From contig NZ_JAVIKH010000002.1 of NCBI RefSeq assembly GCF_033962415.1, forward strand, positions 124,001 to 188,000: 64,000 nucleotides of DNA, given 5' to 3'. Made by a program: the position numbers and the translations under genes. The notes beneath the pieces are model-generated. The model was not told the origin of the DNA and searched no databases. It worked only from the letters and a program-made list of their open reading frames with translations. This document shows positions 54,086-62,592 of this stretch, in pieces. The stretch's first letter is position 1, and every line of letters begins with the position of its first letter. The stretch comes from Candidatus Cetobacterium colombiensis (GTDB lineage: Bacteria; Fusobacteriota; Fusobacteriia; Fusobacteriales; Fusobacteriaceae).

Positions 54086-54106
54086 CTCCTTTTAAGCTAA
54101 AAGGAG
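54086..54106 (-). promoter_or_regulatory. Hairpin that masks the ribosome site of the DUF4911-like gene
   Basis: CTCCTTTT (54106-54099) and AAAAGGAG (54093-54086) form a perfect 8-bp stem with a 5-base loop on the transcript. The 3' arm is the Shine-Dalgarno, 7 bases before the ATG. No T run follows, so it is not an intrinsic terminator. Further upstream GAGGC, at about 54148-54152, could pair with GCCTC and open it. Confidence 0.45.
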
Positions 54107-54160
54107 GCTTTCAAAAATTAGGTAACACCTTATTTTATCCACGCCTCACTTATTTAAGTT

Positions 54161-54952
54161 TTATTCTGCTTCAAATATTTCAGCTAACTCTATGAACTGT
54201 TCTATTGTTAGGTTTTCTGCTCTTTCAGTTTCAGGGATACCTAATTTAGCTAACTTTTCTCTTATAACATCCTTTGAATAACCTAATGTTGTCAGGTTAT
54301 TTATTATATTTTTTCTCTTGTTTGAAAAAGCTGCTTTTACATATTTAAAAAACAATTCTTCTGATATTTTATCCTCGTATCTTCTATCGTTATAGAATTT
54401 TATCGACATAAATGCTGAATCTACTTTTGGTGGCGGTGTAAAGAATGCTTTAGGTATTGTAAATAAATACTCTGCCTCTCCATAATACTCCACTGCTAGA
54501 GTCAGTACACTTCTTTCTTTTCCTGACTTAGAACAAACTCTTTCAGCCACTTCTTTTTGTACCATTATAAACATTTCACTTATAATATCTCTATTTTCTA
54601 TGATTTTATTTATAATTGGTGACGTTATATAGTAAGGAATATTTGCTACTACTCTTCCTTTTTTTAATACATTTTTTAAATCTACTGTCAATACATCTTG
54701 CATTATTAAATTAAATTTTGGATTTGATGAATACTTCTTTGTAAGAATCTTCTCTAAATCAGTATCAATCTCTATACAAGTAACTTTATCTGCTCTTTCT
54801 AAAAGTAAAGCTGTTAAAGCTCCTTCACCTGGTCCAATCTCAATTATATGCTCATCTTCTTGAACACTTGAAACTTCCATTATTTTATTTAACACATCAT
54901 TTTGATCTGTTAAGAAGTTTTGTCCAAATTTTTTCTTATGTTTAAAGGACAT
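54161..54952 (-). CDS. rsmA: 16S rRNA (adenine1518/1519-N6) dimethyltransferase
   Basis: KsgA-type enzyme that dimethylates two adjacent adenines in the 3' hairpin of 16S rRNA. The 263-residue protein has the N-terminal KKFGQNFLTDQ, SAM motif EIGPGEGALT, catalytic NIPYYIT (NxPY) and the C-terminal helical domain. GGAGGG precedes ATG 54952, 14 bases after hpt. Confidence 0.94.
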   Translation of the reverse strand: MSFKHKKKFGQNFLTDQNDVLNKIMEVSSVQEDEHIIEIGPGEGALTALLLERADKVTCIEIDTDLEKILTKKYSSNPKFNLIMQDVLTVDLKNVLKKGRVVANIPYYITSPIINKIIENRDIISEMFIMVQKEVAERVCSKSGKERSVLTLAVEYYGEAEYLFTIPKAFFTPPPKVDSAFMSIKFYNDRRYEDKISEELFFKYVKAAFSNKRKNIINNLTTLGYSKDVIREKLAKLGIPETERAENLTIEQFIELAEIFEAE

Positions 54953-54966
54953 TTTCCCTCCTTTGT

Positions 54967-55491
54967 TTACTTTTTAACTACTTTTCCAATATAAGGAAGG
55001 TTTCTGTATAGTTCATCGTAATCTAAACCATACCCTATAACGAATTCATCTGGAATTTCAAATCCGATGTATTCTCCAACCATTTCAACTTTTCTTCTAC
55101 TTGGCTTATCTAGTAAAGAACAAACTTTTAAAGACTTTGGTTGTTTTGTCATTAAGAATTTTTTTACAGATTCTAAAGTTAAACCTGTATCAATTATATC
55201 CTCTATAATTAAAACATCCTTTCCTGTTAAATCTGCATCTACATCTTTTAAAATCTTCACTACACCTGTACTGTCTGTTCCACCATGGTAACTAGAGACT
55301 TTCATGAAATCCATAGCTAAATCTAATTCTACACTCTTTAATAAATCAGCCATGAACATGATTGATCCTTTAAGTAGACCTACACAAATAAGATCTTTTC
55401 CTTGATAATCTTTTTCAATTTCTTTTGCTACCTCTCTTATTCTAACCTGTAACTCTTCTTCAGAAATCATTTTCTCTATTGTGTAATCCAT
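54967..55491 (-). CDS. hpt: Hypoxanthine phosphoribosyltransferase
   Basis: Purine salvage enzyme (hypoxanthine/guanine plus PRPP to IMP/GMP) of 174 residues with the PRPP-binding VLIIEDIIDTGLTL, the flexible-loop SSYHGGT and the C-terminal EFVIGYGLDYDELYRNLPYIG. GGAGGG precedes ATG 55491. It is the first gene of the long minus-strand run; the 161-base gap to the PASTA gene holds the divergent promoters. Confidence 0.93.
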   Translation of the reverse strand: MDYTIEKMISEEELQVRIREVAKEIEKDYQGKDLICVGLLKGSIMFMADLLKSVELDLAMDFMKVSSYHGGTDSTGVVKILKDVDADLTGKDVLIIEDIIDTGLTLESVKKFLMTKQPKSLKVCSLLDKPSRRKVEMVGEYIGFEIPDEFVIGYGLDYDELYRNLPYIGKVVKK

Positions 55492-55652
55492 TTTACCCTC
55501 CTAAATTTCAAATAATAGTTTACAAAATATTCTATCATTTAAGCTACTATTTATCAAGTAATTATTGATATTTTAGTGTCACTATGATATTATTTTAGGA
55601 GTATTTAGAGTATTTTATCAATTAATTTCATAGTACTAATTTAGGAGGAAAA

Positions 55653-56354
55653 ATGAAAAAATATTTAGCTTATTTGCTATCTTTTGTACTTGTTATTTCT
55701 ATCTGTTTTTTTAGTTTCAACATTGCTCTAAAAACATATTTTAATAAAAGTTATTATTCTTTACCCAATCTTGTTGGAATGAATCTACCACAAATTAATA
55801 AGATAGATTCTATCGATAAAGTAAATGTAATTGTTGCTGGAACAGATTTTTCAGATTTACCTGCTGGAGCTGTTTTCAAACAGAATCCCCTACCTGAAAA
55901 AGTTGTTAAAGAAGGAAGAACTGTTAGAGTTTGGTTAAGTAAAGGAAAAGATGATTACACTATGCCAGACTTTGCTAATAAAAATCTTATTGAAGTATCT
56001 GCAAGATTACAAGAAGAAGGAGTTAAATTAAAAAAAGTTTCATATACTTCTTCAAATCTTCCATACAATACTGTTTTAGCTACTACTCCATCATCTGGAG
56101 AAAATACTCAAAAAAATAAAGGTGTTTCTCTTTTATTAAGTAACTCTAATTCTGTTGCTACTGTAGAAGTTCCAGATACAATTGGTTACACATTTGAAGA
56201 GGCTAATAACGAGTTAATTTCTAAAGGTCTTATAATTGGAACAGTTAAGGAAAAAGTTATCCCTGATTTAGAAAAGGGAATTGTTGTAGAAACTACTCAT
56301 ATGGGAGAAACTGTTCCTGCAGGAACAATTATCGATCTCGTAGTGAGTTATTAA
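55653..56354 (+). CDS. Membrane-anchored three-PASTA protein without kinase domain
   Basis: A 233-residue protein: one N-terminal membrane helix (residues 5-27), then three PASTA domains (about 35-98, 100-158, 168-233) outside the cell. PASTA domains bind peptidoglycan or beta-lactams and usually form the sensor of PrkC/Stk kinases or PBPs. No catalytic domain is present. It is followed by rsgA and rpe, the genes that follow prkC in Bacillus, so this looks like the PASTA part of that locus without its kinase. AGGAGG precedes the ATG. Confidence 0.88.
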   Translation: MKKYLAYLLSFVLVISICFFSFNIALKTYFNKSYYSLPNLVGMNLPQINKIDSIDKVNVIVAGTDFSDLPAGAVFKQNPLPEKVVKEGRTVRVWLSKGKDDYTMPDFANKNLIEVSARLQEEGVKLKKVSYTSSNLPYNTVLATTPSSGENTQKNKGVSLLLSNSNSVATVEVPDTIGYTFEEANNELISKGLIIGTVKEKVIPDLEKGIVVETTHMGETVPAGTIIDLVVSY

Positions 56355-56371
56355 TTTAAGGAGAGTGAATT

Positions 56372-57256
56372 ATTATCGAAGGAATTGTTATTAATAAAAT
56401 TCAAGGATTTTATAATATTGAAAGCAATGGTAAAGAGTACCTTTGTAAATTAAGAGGTATTTTAAAAAGATCTGACAAAAGAGAAAATTGTACAGTTGGA
56501 GATTATGTTATTTTTGACGAAGATGGTTTCATCACAGAAGTTAAACCTAGAAAAAATCTTCTAAGAAGACCTTTAGTTGCCAATATTGATTATGGTGTTA
56601 TCCAATTTGCAGCAAAAGACCCTGTTATAGATTATGAAAAAATTAATATTTTAATATTAAATAGTCTATATAACAAAATTAATCCAGTTTTAATAATAAA
56701 TAAAATTGATCTTTTAACTAAAGAGGAATTAGAAGAAATTAAATCTAATTTAGAATATCTATCTAAAATAGATATACCTGTTTTTTATATTTCAACTTAT
56801 GAAAATCTTGGAATTGAAGATTTAAAAGATTTTTTAAAAGGAAATGTTACTGCATTTGGAGGTCCATCTGGAGTTGGTAAATCTAGTATTTTAAATCTTT
56901 TACAAGATTCAAAGGAATTAAAAACTGGTGAAACAAGTAAAAGATTGAGAGCTGGAAAACATACTACTAGAGATAGTAAACTTCTTACATTACCTAGCGG
57001 TGGATTCGTTATAGATACTCCTGGATTTTCTTCAGTTGATTTACCACCTACGGAAAATGCTCAAGAATTAATTTCTCTTTTTCCAGAATTTAAAACAGTC
57101 GAAGATTGTAAATTTAACAATTGTGTTCATATTAATGAACCACAATGTGGTATTAAAAATGCTGCTGAAAGTGGAAAAATTCCAAAAGAACGTTATGATT
57201 TTTATAAGCGTTGCTATGAAAAATCTAAAAATGAAATTTGGAATAAATATAAATAA
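56372..57256 (+). CDS. rsgA: Ribosome small-subunit GTPase RsgA, non-standard start codon
   Basis: Circularly permuted GTPase for 30S maturation: OB fold (about 1-65), G4-like NKIDLL (about 111-116), P-loop GGPSGVGKSS (about 166-175), G2/G3 (TTRD, DTPGFSS) and a C-terminal Cys/His zinc motif (C-x4-C-x-H-x5-C: CKFNNCVHINEPQC). The frame is full length (about 294 residues) but has no ATG, GTG or TTG before 56945. An in-frame TGA at 56366-56368 limits it. AAGGAG (56358-56363) is 8 bases before ATT 56372 and 11 before ATC 56375, one of which must be used. Confidence 0.88.
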   Translation: MIEGIVINKIQGFYNIESNGKEYLCKLRGILKRSDKRENCTVGDYVIFDEDGFITEVKPRKNLLRRPLVANIDYGVIQFAAKDPVIDYEKINILILNSLYNKINPVLIINKIDLLTKEELEEIKSNLEYLSKIDIPVFYISTYENLGIEDLKDFLKGNVTAFGGPSGVGKSSILNLLQDSKELKTGETSKRLRAGKHTTRDSKLLTLPSGGFVIDTPGFSSVDLPPTENAQELISLFPEFKTVEDCKFNNCVHINEPQCGIKNAAESGKIPKERYDFYKRCYEKSKNEIWNKYK

Positions 57257-57292
57257 AAAATATTAGAATACCTTAAAGGAGTGAATTATTAA

Positions 57293-57937
57293 ATGATAAA
57301 AAAAGATATTAAAATAGCACCATCTATTCTTTCTGCTGATTTCAGTCAACTAGGAAATGAAGTTATTGCCATTGATAAAGCTGGAGCCGATTATGTACAC
57401 ATCGATGTTATGGATGGAATGTTTGTTCCTAATATAACATTCGGTGCACCTGTTATAAAATCAATAAGAAATAAAACTAACTTAATCTTCGATGTTCATC
57501 TTATGATTGAATCCCCTGAAAGATATATTGAAGATTTCGTAAAAGCTGGAGCTGATATAATTGTTGTTCATGCTGAAGCTACTAAACATCTACACAGAAC
57601 TCTTCAATTAATAAAATCTTTTGGAATAAAAGCTGGTGTTTCTTTAAATCCTGCAACTCCTGTTGAGGCTATTAAATATGTTATTGATGAGTTAGATATG
57701 GTTTTAGTTATGTCAGTTAACCCTGGGTTTGGCGGACAAAAATTTATTGAAAGCTCACTAAAAAAAATCAAAGAAGTTCGTAATTTAAATGAAACTGTTG
57801 ACATCCAAGTTGATGGTGGTATTACTAACGAAACTATTGGAAAATGTATCGAAGCTGGAGCTAATATTTTTGTTGCTGGTTCGTATGTTTTCTCTGGAGA
57901 TTATAAGGAGAGAATTGAATCTTTAAAGGAGAGATAA
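57293..57937 (+). CDS. rpe: Ribulose-phosphate 3-epimerase
   Basis: Pentose-phosphate TIM-barrel enzyme of 214 residues with [30 protein letters not shown] (metal His and Asp), [21 protein letters not shown] and the VDGGI phosphate loop. AAAGGAG lies about 12 bases before ATG 57293. It follows rsgA as in many Firmicutes. Confidence 0.95.
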   Translation: MIKKDIKIAPSILSADFSQLGNEVIAIDKAGADYVHIDVMDGMFVPNITFGAPVIKSIRNKTNLIFDVHLMIESPERYIEDFVKAGADIIVVHAEATKHLHRTLQLIKSFGIKAGVSLNPATPVEAIKYVIDELDMVLVMSVNPGFGGQKFIESSLKKIKEVRNLNETVDIQVDGGITNETIGKCIEAGANIFVAGSYVFSGDYKERIESLKER

Positions 57938-57940
57938 TTT

Positions 57941-58615
57941 ATGAATAATATAAATAAAGTTAACGATGTCTTAGAAAATTTTTATAAACTTTTTTACGAA
58001 ACAGAAGACCTTGCATTAAAAAGAGGAATAAAATGCATTACACACACTGAGCTACACATAATCGAAGCAATTGGAAAAGAATCTCTTAGTATGAATGAGC
58101 TTTCTGATAGACTTGGAATTACAATGGGAACTGCAACAGTTGCTATTACAAAATTAAGAGAAAAAGGATTTATTGATAGAGTTCGTTCTGATGCAGATAG
58201 AAGAAAAGTTTATGTTTCTTTATCAAAAAAAGGTATTGAAGCATTAAATTACCATAATAGCTACCATAAGAATATTATTTCTACTATCACAGAGAATATT
58301 CCAGCTAAAGATTTAAATCATTTTACTGAAACTTTTGAACTGATTTTAAAAAATTTAAAAGATAAAACAGAGTTTTTCAAACCTCATTCTGTTACTGAGT
58401 TCCCTGTGGGAACAATCGTTTCTATCAATGAAGTTAAAGGTACTCCAATTGTTCAAGATTATTTCTCAAACAACGGTATAGAACACTACTCAACAGTTAA
58501 AATTGTAGAATCTGAAGAAAAAGATAAGGTAGCACTTGAAAAAGAAGATGGTTCAATTTTAAAAGTTAATCTTTTAGACGCTAAAAACTTAATCGCCATA
58601 AAGGTAGAGGAATAA
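57941..58615 (+). CDS. MarR-type regulator fused to a FeoA/SH3-like domain
   Basis: A 224-residue protein. Residues 1-140 form a MarR winged helix (TELHIIEAIG, MNELSDRLGITMGTATVAITKLREKGFIDR, SDADRRKVYVSLSKKG). Residues about 148-224 (FPVGTIVSINEVKGTP, then YSTVKIVES, then NAKNL-like ending LLDAKNLIAIKVEE) look like a FeoA or DtxR-type SH3 domain. The combination resembles iron/manganese regulators built on a different HTH. Its stop overlaps the rqcH ATG by one base, and it follows rpe by 3 bases. Confidence 0.75.
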   Translation: MNNINKVNDVLENFYKLFYETEDLALKRGIKCITHTELHIIEAIGKESLSMNELSDRLGITMGTATVAITKLREKGFIDRVRSDADRRKVYVSLSKKGIEALNYHNSYHKNIISTITENIPAKDLNHFTETFELILKNLKDKTEFFKPHSVTEFPVGTIVSINEVKGTPIVQDYFSNNGIEHYSTVKIVESEEKDKVALEKEDGSILKVNLLDAKNLIAIKVEE

Positions 58616-60243
58616 TGTTATATTTAGATGGAATCTCTTTAAATAAAATCAAAAATGAATTAGAAGAGACTTTAAAAGGAAAAGGAGTTAACAAAGTTGT
58701 TCAAACTAGTTCGTTAGCAATAAGTATTAACTTCGGGAAACAGAGATTTATTCTCTCTTGTTTCCCTTCTCTTTCATTATGCTACCTTTCTGATACAAAA
58801 GAAGATAATTTATTAGAAGAAAATAGTTCTTTTTCTCTAAATCTAAAAAAATATATTGTAGGATCAACTTTAATTAGTATTAAACAAATAGGTTTTGATA
58901 GAATTCTTATGTTTACTTTTTCAAAGTTAAATGAACTAGGAGAAGTTAAAGTTTATAATCTTTATTTTGAAATGATGGGAAAACATTCCAACCTTATTCT
59001 TACAACAAAAGAAAATAAAGTTTTAGACTCTATAAAACGTTTTTCTATTGAAGAAAATCCAACTAGAGTTTTATTTCCTGGAATTGATTATACTACTCCT
59101 TCTGTTAATAAAAAAACTTCTCCTTCTTCACTTGACGAAAAAACTTTTTCCAAAGAAAAAGAAGAGAATACACTTTTAAAAAATGTTGAAGGATTTGGTA
59201 AACTTCTTGCTAATTCCGTTTCATCTTTTGAAAAGTTTGAAAATATTTTAAATGATAAAATTTCACCTAAAATATTTTTCAATGAGTACGATGAAATAAT
59301 TTTAGCAACTGTCTTAAATATTGAACCTAAAGAGTTTCATTCTGTAAAAAGCTACGACTCTTTCCAAGAACTAATAAATTTTTATTTACAAAATCAAAAT
59401 TTATCAAACACTTTTAAAATTTTAAAAGATAAACTTTTATCTTGTGTAAAAAAAGAGATAAAAAAATCTGAAAAAGTTATTCTATCTATAAAAAAAGATT
59501 TAGAAGAAAAAAAAGATTTTGACAGATATAGAGAACTTGGAGATATTTTAGCAGCCTCACTGTACTCTTTAAAAAAAGGAATGTCTGAAGTTGAACTTTA
59601 TGATTTTTACAATGATACTATGTGTAAAATTCCTTTAGATCCTTTGGTATCTCCTCAAGTTAATTTAGAAAAAATCTATAAAAAATATAATAAATTAAAA
59701 AAGGGAATGGAGTTTAATCAAAAAAGATTAATTGAAATCTCTGATAACTTAAAATATTTTTTAGGCGTTGAATCATTTATTAATAATAGTGATTCAAAAG
59801 AAAATTTAAAATTAATTGAAGAAGAGTTATTAAATCAAGGTTATTTAAAAATATCTTCTAAAGTAAAAAATAAAAAAGCACCTAAAAAACAAGTTTCAAA
59901 ATCTTTTAACTTTGGAGAGATTAATATTGATAACGTATTGGTTAGATATGGTAGAAATAATTTAGAAAATGATGCTTTAACTACTAAATACGCTCACAGA
60001 GAAGATATGTGGTTCCACTGTAAAGATATGCCTGGAACTCACGCCGTTGTTAATCATACTGAAACTTTATCAGACAAAACTATATATGATATTGCTGTTT
60101 TTTGTGGTCAACAGTCAAAGTTGCCAAAAGGTACAAAACTAACAGTTGATTATACACAAGTTAAATACTTAAATAAACCCAAAAATGCTAAGCCAGGTTT
60201 TGTAACTTATAAAATATTTAATTCAATTATAGTAACAATTTAA
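58615..60243 (+). CDS. rqcH: NFACT family ribosome-associated quality control protein
   Basis: RqcH/Rqc2/FbpA homologue of 542 residues that binds 50S-peptidyl-tRNA and adds C-terminal alanine tails to stalled chains. The NFACT-N domain (about 1-200) has the EMMGKHSNLIL signature, a long coiled coil follows (about 270-400), and NFACT-R (about 430-520) contains NVLVRYGRNNLENDALT...HREDMWFHCKDMPGTHAVV. The gene overlaps its upstream neighbour (TAATG). It ends at a strong terminator. Confidence 0.9.
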   Translation: MLYLDGISLNKIKNELEETLKGKGVNKVVQTSSLAISINFGKQRFILSCFPSLSLCYLSDTKEDNLLEENSSFSLNLKKYIVGSTLISIKQIGFDRILMFTFSKLNELGEVKVYNLYFEMMGKHSNLILTTKENKVLDSIKRFSIEENPTRVLFPGIDYTTPSVNKKTSPSSLDEKTFSKEKEENTLLKNVEGFGKLLANSVSSFEKFENILNDKISPKIFFNEYDEIILATVLNIEPKEFHSVKSYDSFQELINFYLQNQNLSNTFKILKDKLLSCVKKEIKKSEKVILSIKKDLEEKKDFDRYRELGDILAASLYSLKKGMSEVELYDFYNDTMCKIPLDPLVSPQVNLEKIYKKYNKLKKGMEFNQKRLIEISDNLKYFLGVESFINNSDSKENLKLIEEELLNQGYLKISSKVKNKKAPKKQVSKSFNFGEINIDNVLVRYGRNNLENDALTTKYAHREDMWFHCKDMPGTHAVVNHTETLSDKTIYDIAVFCGQQSKLPKGTKLTVDYTQVKYLNKPKNAKPGFVTYKIFNSIIVTI

Positions 60244-60244
60244 C

Positions 60245-60277
60245 AAAAAAGGGAAATTAAATTAATTTCCCTTTTTT
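60245..60277. terminator. Bidirectional terminator rqcH / ynjF
   Basis: AAAAAAGGGAAATTAA and TTAATTTCCCTTTTTT are perfect inverted copies around one base; the ynjF-like stop is at its edge. Confidence 0.85.
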
Positions 60278-60860
60278 ATTTTAATATTTTTTTAGCATCA
60301 AAAAATCTTTGACCTGCTGTAAATAAAACCATAACTGTAAATATATTTATTACAGCTCCAGCTTTATCACCTAATAGCATCATTAAACTAAGCATTAAAA
60401 ATCCCTCTGTTCTCTCTGCTAAACCAGCTTGGTAATGGAATGTTTTTTCTCCTTTATTCTCTGCTAAAGGTCCTGTTGTTAAAAATATAGTCATTGATAT
60501 TATTATACTTATCGCTAAAATTAACGATATAAAGCTAAATTGAGGATATTTATATGCAACACCAAGTATTATAGCCCCCTCAACCATTCTATCAAAAGTT
60601 ATATCCATTACAGTTCCAAAAGCTGAAGATGATTTTGTTTTTCTAGCCATTGTTCCATCTACTGCATCTAAATATCCTGAAAACCAAAGAATAGCAACTC
60701 CAATAATGCTTAAATTAAATGCAGTTAGAACTCCACTTAAAAGTCCAACTAGCATAGCTATAATTGTAACACCATTTGCTGTCAACCCTAATTTTAAAGC
60801 TATATCCGCTCCAACTGCAATCAATGGTTGGATATATTTTCTACAATGTGTATCTAACAT
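60276..60860 (-). CDS. ynjF: CDP-alcohol phosphatidyltransferase family protein (YnjF-like)
   Basis: A 194-residue membrane enzyme of the phospholipid-synthase family. The full catalytic motif DG-x2-AR-x8-G-x3-D-x3-D is visible (DGTMAR ... FGTVMDITFD, about residues 68-90), with about five membrane helices. The alcohol acceptor is unknown. It overlaps the ABC ATPase gene by 7 bases, and the order binding protein-permease-ATPase-phosphatidyltransferase matches ynjB-C-D-F of E. coli. Confidence 0.82.
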   Translation of the reverse strand: MLDTHCRKYIQPLIAVGADIALKLGLTANGVTIIAMLVGLLSGVLTAFNLSIIGVAILWFSGYLDAVDGTMARKTKSSSAFGTVMDITFDRMVEGAIILGVAYKYPQFSFISLILAISIIISMTIFLTTGPLAENKGEKTFHYQAGLAERTEGFLMLSLMMLLGDKAGAVINIFTVMVLFTAGQRFFDAKKILK

Positions 60861-61843
60861 TTTTTTACTCCTTCTATTAAAATCTTATCTTTATCATCAT
60901 AGTCAAAAGATATTACATCACCTATTTTAGAAGTGAATTCTTTTTCTTGAACTAAAGTTATTTTTTCATTTTGAACTAAAATTTCAATAGAATACTCTCC
61001 CATTTTAAAATTAACTTCATGAACTTGTCCTTTTAATTTTGAATCGTCTACAATTTTTATATTTCTTCCTCTTATAGCAACAAATCCACATTCTTTAACT
61101 TCACATTGAAATATTTTCTCAAAAATATTTTTAGAAAAAATATTTTCAACTGCTAATAATTTTGCTGTATATACATTTTTAGGTCTGTAATATAAACTTT
61201 CTGGAGTCCCATAGTCTAATAGTTCTCCTTTAAACATTACTCCTATTTTAGTTGATAGATAAAACGCTTCCTCTCTATCGTGAGTCACAAAAATAATTGT
61301 AATTTTTAATTTTTCGTGAAGTTTTTTAACTAATTTTTGCATTCTATCTCTTAAATTAAAGTCTAAGGCTGAAAATGGTTCATCCATCAATAAAATTTTA
61401 GGTCTTGTAACTATAGCCCTAGCTATAGCCACTCTTTGTTTTTCACCACCGCTCAATTCATTTGGAAATCTTTTTTCTTTTCCAACTAAATCCACATCTT
61501 TGATAGCTTCTTTTACTCTTTTTTCAATTTCACCCTTATTAACTTTTTTTATTTTTAAACCAAATGCTATATTTTCCCAAACATTTAAATGAGGAAGCAA
61601 TAAATCTTTCTGAAAAACCATAGCTACCTCTCCATCTTTTATCATTTTACTAGGCTTTTTTTCATCTATTAATATTTCACCTATAAAATCTTTATCTAAA
61701 CCTGCTACTAAATTTAAAAGAGTTGATTTTCCCGATCCAGATTGTCCTAAAATACCTATAAATTCACCCTTCTCTATAAATAAATTTATATTTTTCAATG
61801 AAAATCCAGAAAAAGATTTTGATACCCTTTTGATTTCTATCAT
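60854..61843 (-). CDS. ynjD: ABC transporter ATPase (YnjD-like)
   Basis: A 329-residue ATPase of the iron/thiamin/spermidine (CUT1-like) importer class: Walker A GQSGSGKST, signature LSGGEKQRVAIARAI, Walker B ILLMDEPFSALD, H-loop FVTHDREEA. A C-terminal regulatory extension (about 240-329) is longer than in E. coli YnjD. Its ATG directly follows the permease stop. Substrate unknown. Confidence 0.85.
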   Translation of the reverse strand: MIEIKRVSKSFSGFSLKNINLFIEKGEFIGILGQSGSGKSTLLNLVAGLDKDFIGEILIDEKKPSKMIKDGEVAMVFQKDLLLPHLNVWENIAFGLKIKKVNKGEIEKRVKEAIKDVDLVGKEKRFPNELSGGEKQRVAIARAIVTRPKILLMDEPFSALDFNLRDRMQKLVKKLHEKLKITIIFVTHDREEAFYLSTKIGVMFKGELLDYGTPESLYYRPKNVYTAKLLAVENIFSKNIFEKIFQCEVKECGFVAIRGRNIKIVDDSKLKGQVHEVNFKMGEYSIEILVQNEKITLVQEKEFTSKIGDVISFDYDDKDKILIEGVKKC

Positions 61844-62590
61844 TTAATATTCTCTCTTTCTATATATACTTTTTACTACTCTACCCACTAAAAAAACTAA
61901 AAAATATGTAAAGGCCACATAAATAACACTATAGACTGTTCCATTAGTTACTCCACCATCAACTAAGTATGGCATCATTAATATTGGAAGTGTCATAATT
62001 TGACCTCCTCCAATTATAAATGTAATTAAATATTGGGCTAATGATACTATTATTATTAATGACATTCCAACTAAAAAAGATGGATATATTATTGGTAAAG
62101 TGATTTTTAAAAATCTTTGAATTGAATTAGCACCTAGAACTTTTCCTAAATTTATATAATCTTTATTTAAGGTAATATAACCTGCTCTCATACTTTGAAT
62201 ATAATAGGGCATTGTAGCTATGCTGTGAACAATTGCTACACCTAAAATACTTTCTATCAAGTTTATTTTTATAAATGCAAATTGAAGTCCCATAGTACTA
62301 ACCATCGTTGGAATTATTAGGGGTAAAATTATTAAAAATTCTATAATCCCTTTTCCTTTAAAATTTTCTCTAGCCATAAATGAAGCCAACGGTGTCCCTA
62401 TTATAAAATTGATTAGCATAGTTATTACTACAACTAAAAAAGTGGTCCATAAACTTTCATAGGTTTGAGGTGACTTTAATACATATTCCCACATTTTTAA
62501 ATTTATACTTTTTACAAATATTCCCATAAATGGTAACAAAAATAGCAAAGACAAAAGTAAATATATTAATCCTACAAAAAATTTTCTCAT
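61844..62590 (-). CDS. ABC transporter permease, second half of a YnjC-like pair
   Basis: Permease of 248 residues with about six helices and the EAA loop (GKVLGANSIQRFLKITLPIIYP, about 147-168). ATG 62590 is preferred because it follows GGAGAGAG in the end of the previous gene and starts 2 bases after that stop; the open frame extends upstream into it. E. coli YnjC is a single polypeptide with two such units; here they are separate genes. Confidence 0.8.
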   Translation of the reverse strand: MRKFFVGLIYLLLSLLFLLPFMGIFVKSINLKMWEYVLKSPQTYESLWTTFLVVVITMLINFIIGTPLASFMARENFKGKGIIEFLIILPLIIPTMVSTMGLQFAFIKINLIESILGVAIVHSIATMPYYIQSMRAGYITLNKDYINLGKVLGANSIQRFLKITLPIIYPSFLVGMSLIIIVSLAQYLITFIIGGGQIMTLPILMMPYLVDGGVTNGTVYSVIYVAFTYFLVFLVGRVVKSIYRKREY

Positions 62591-62592
62591 AT

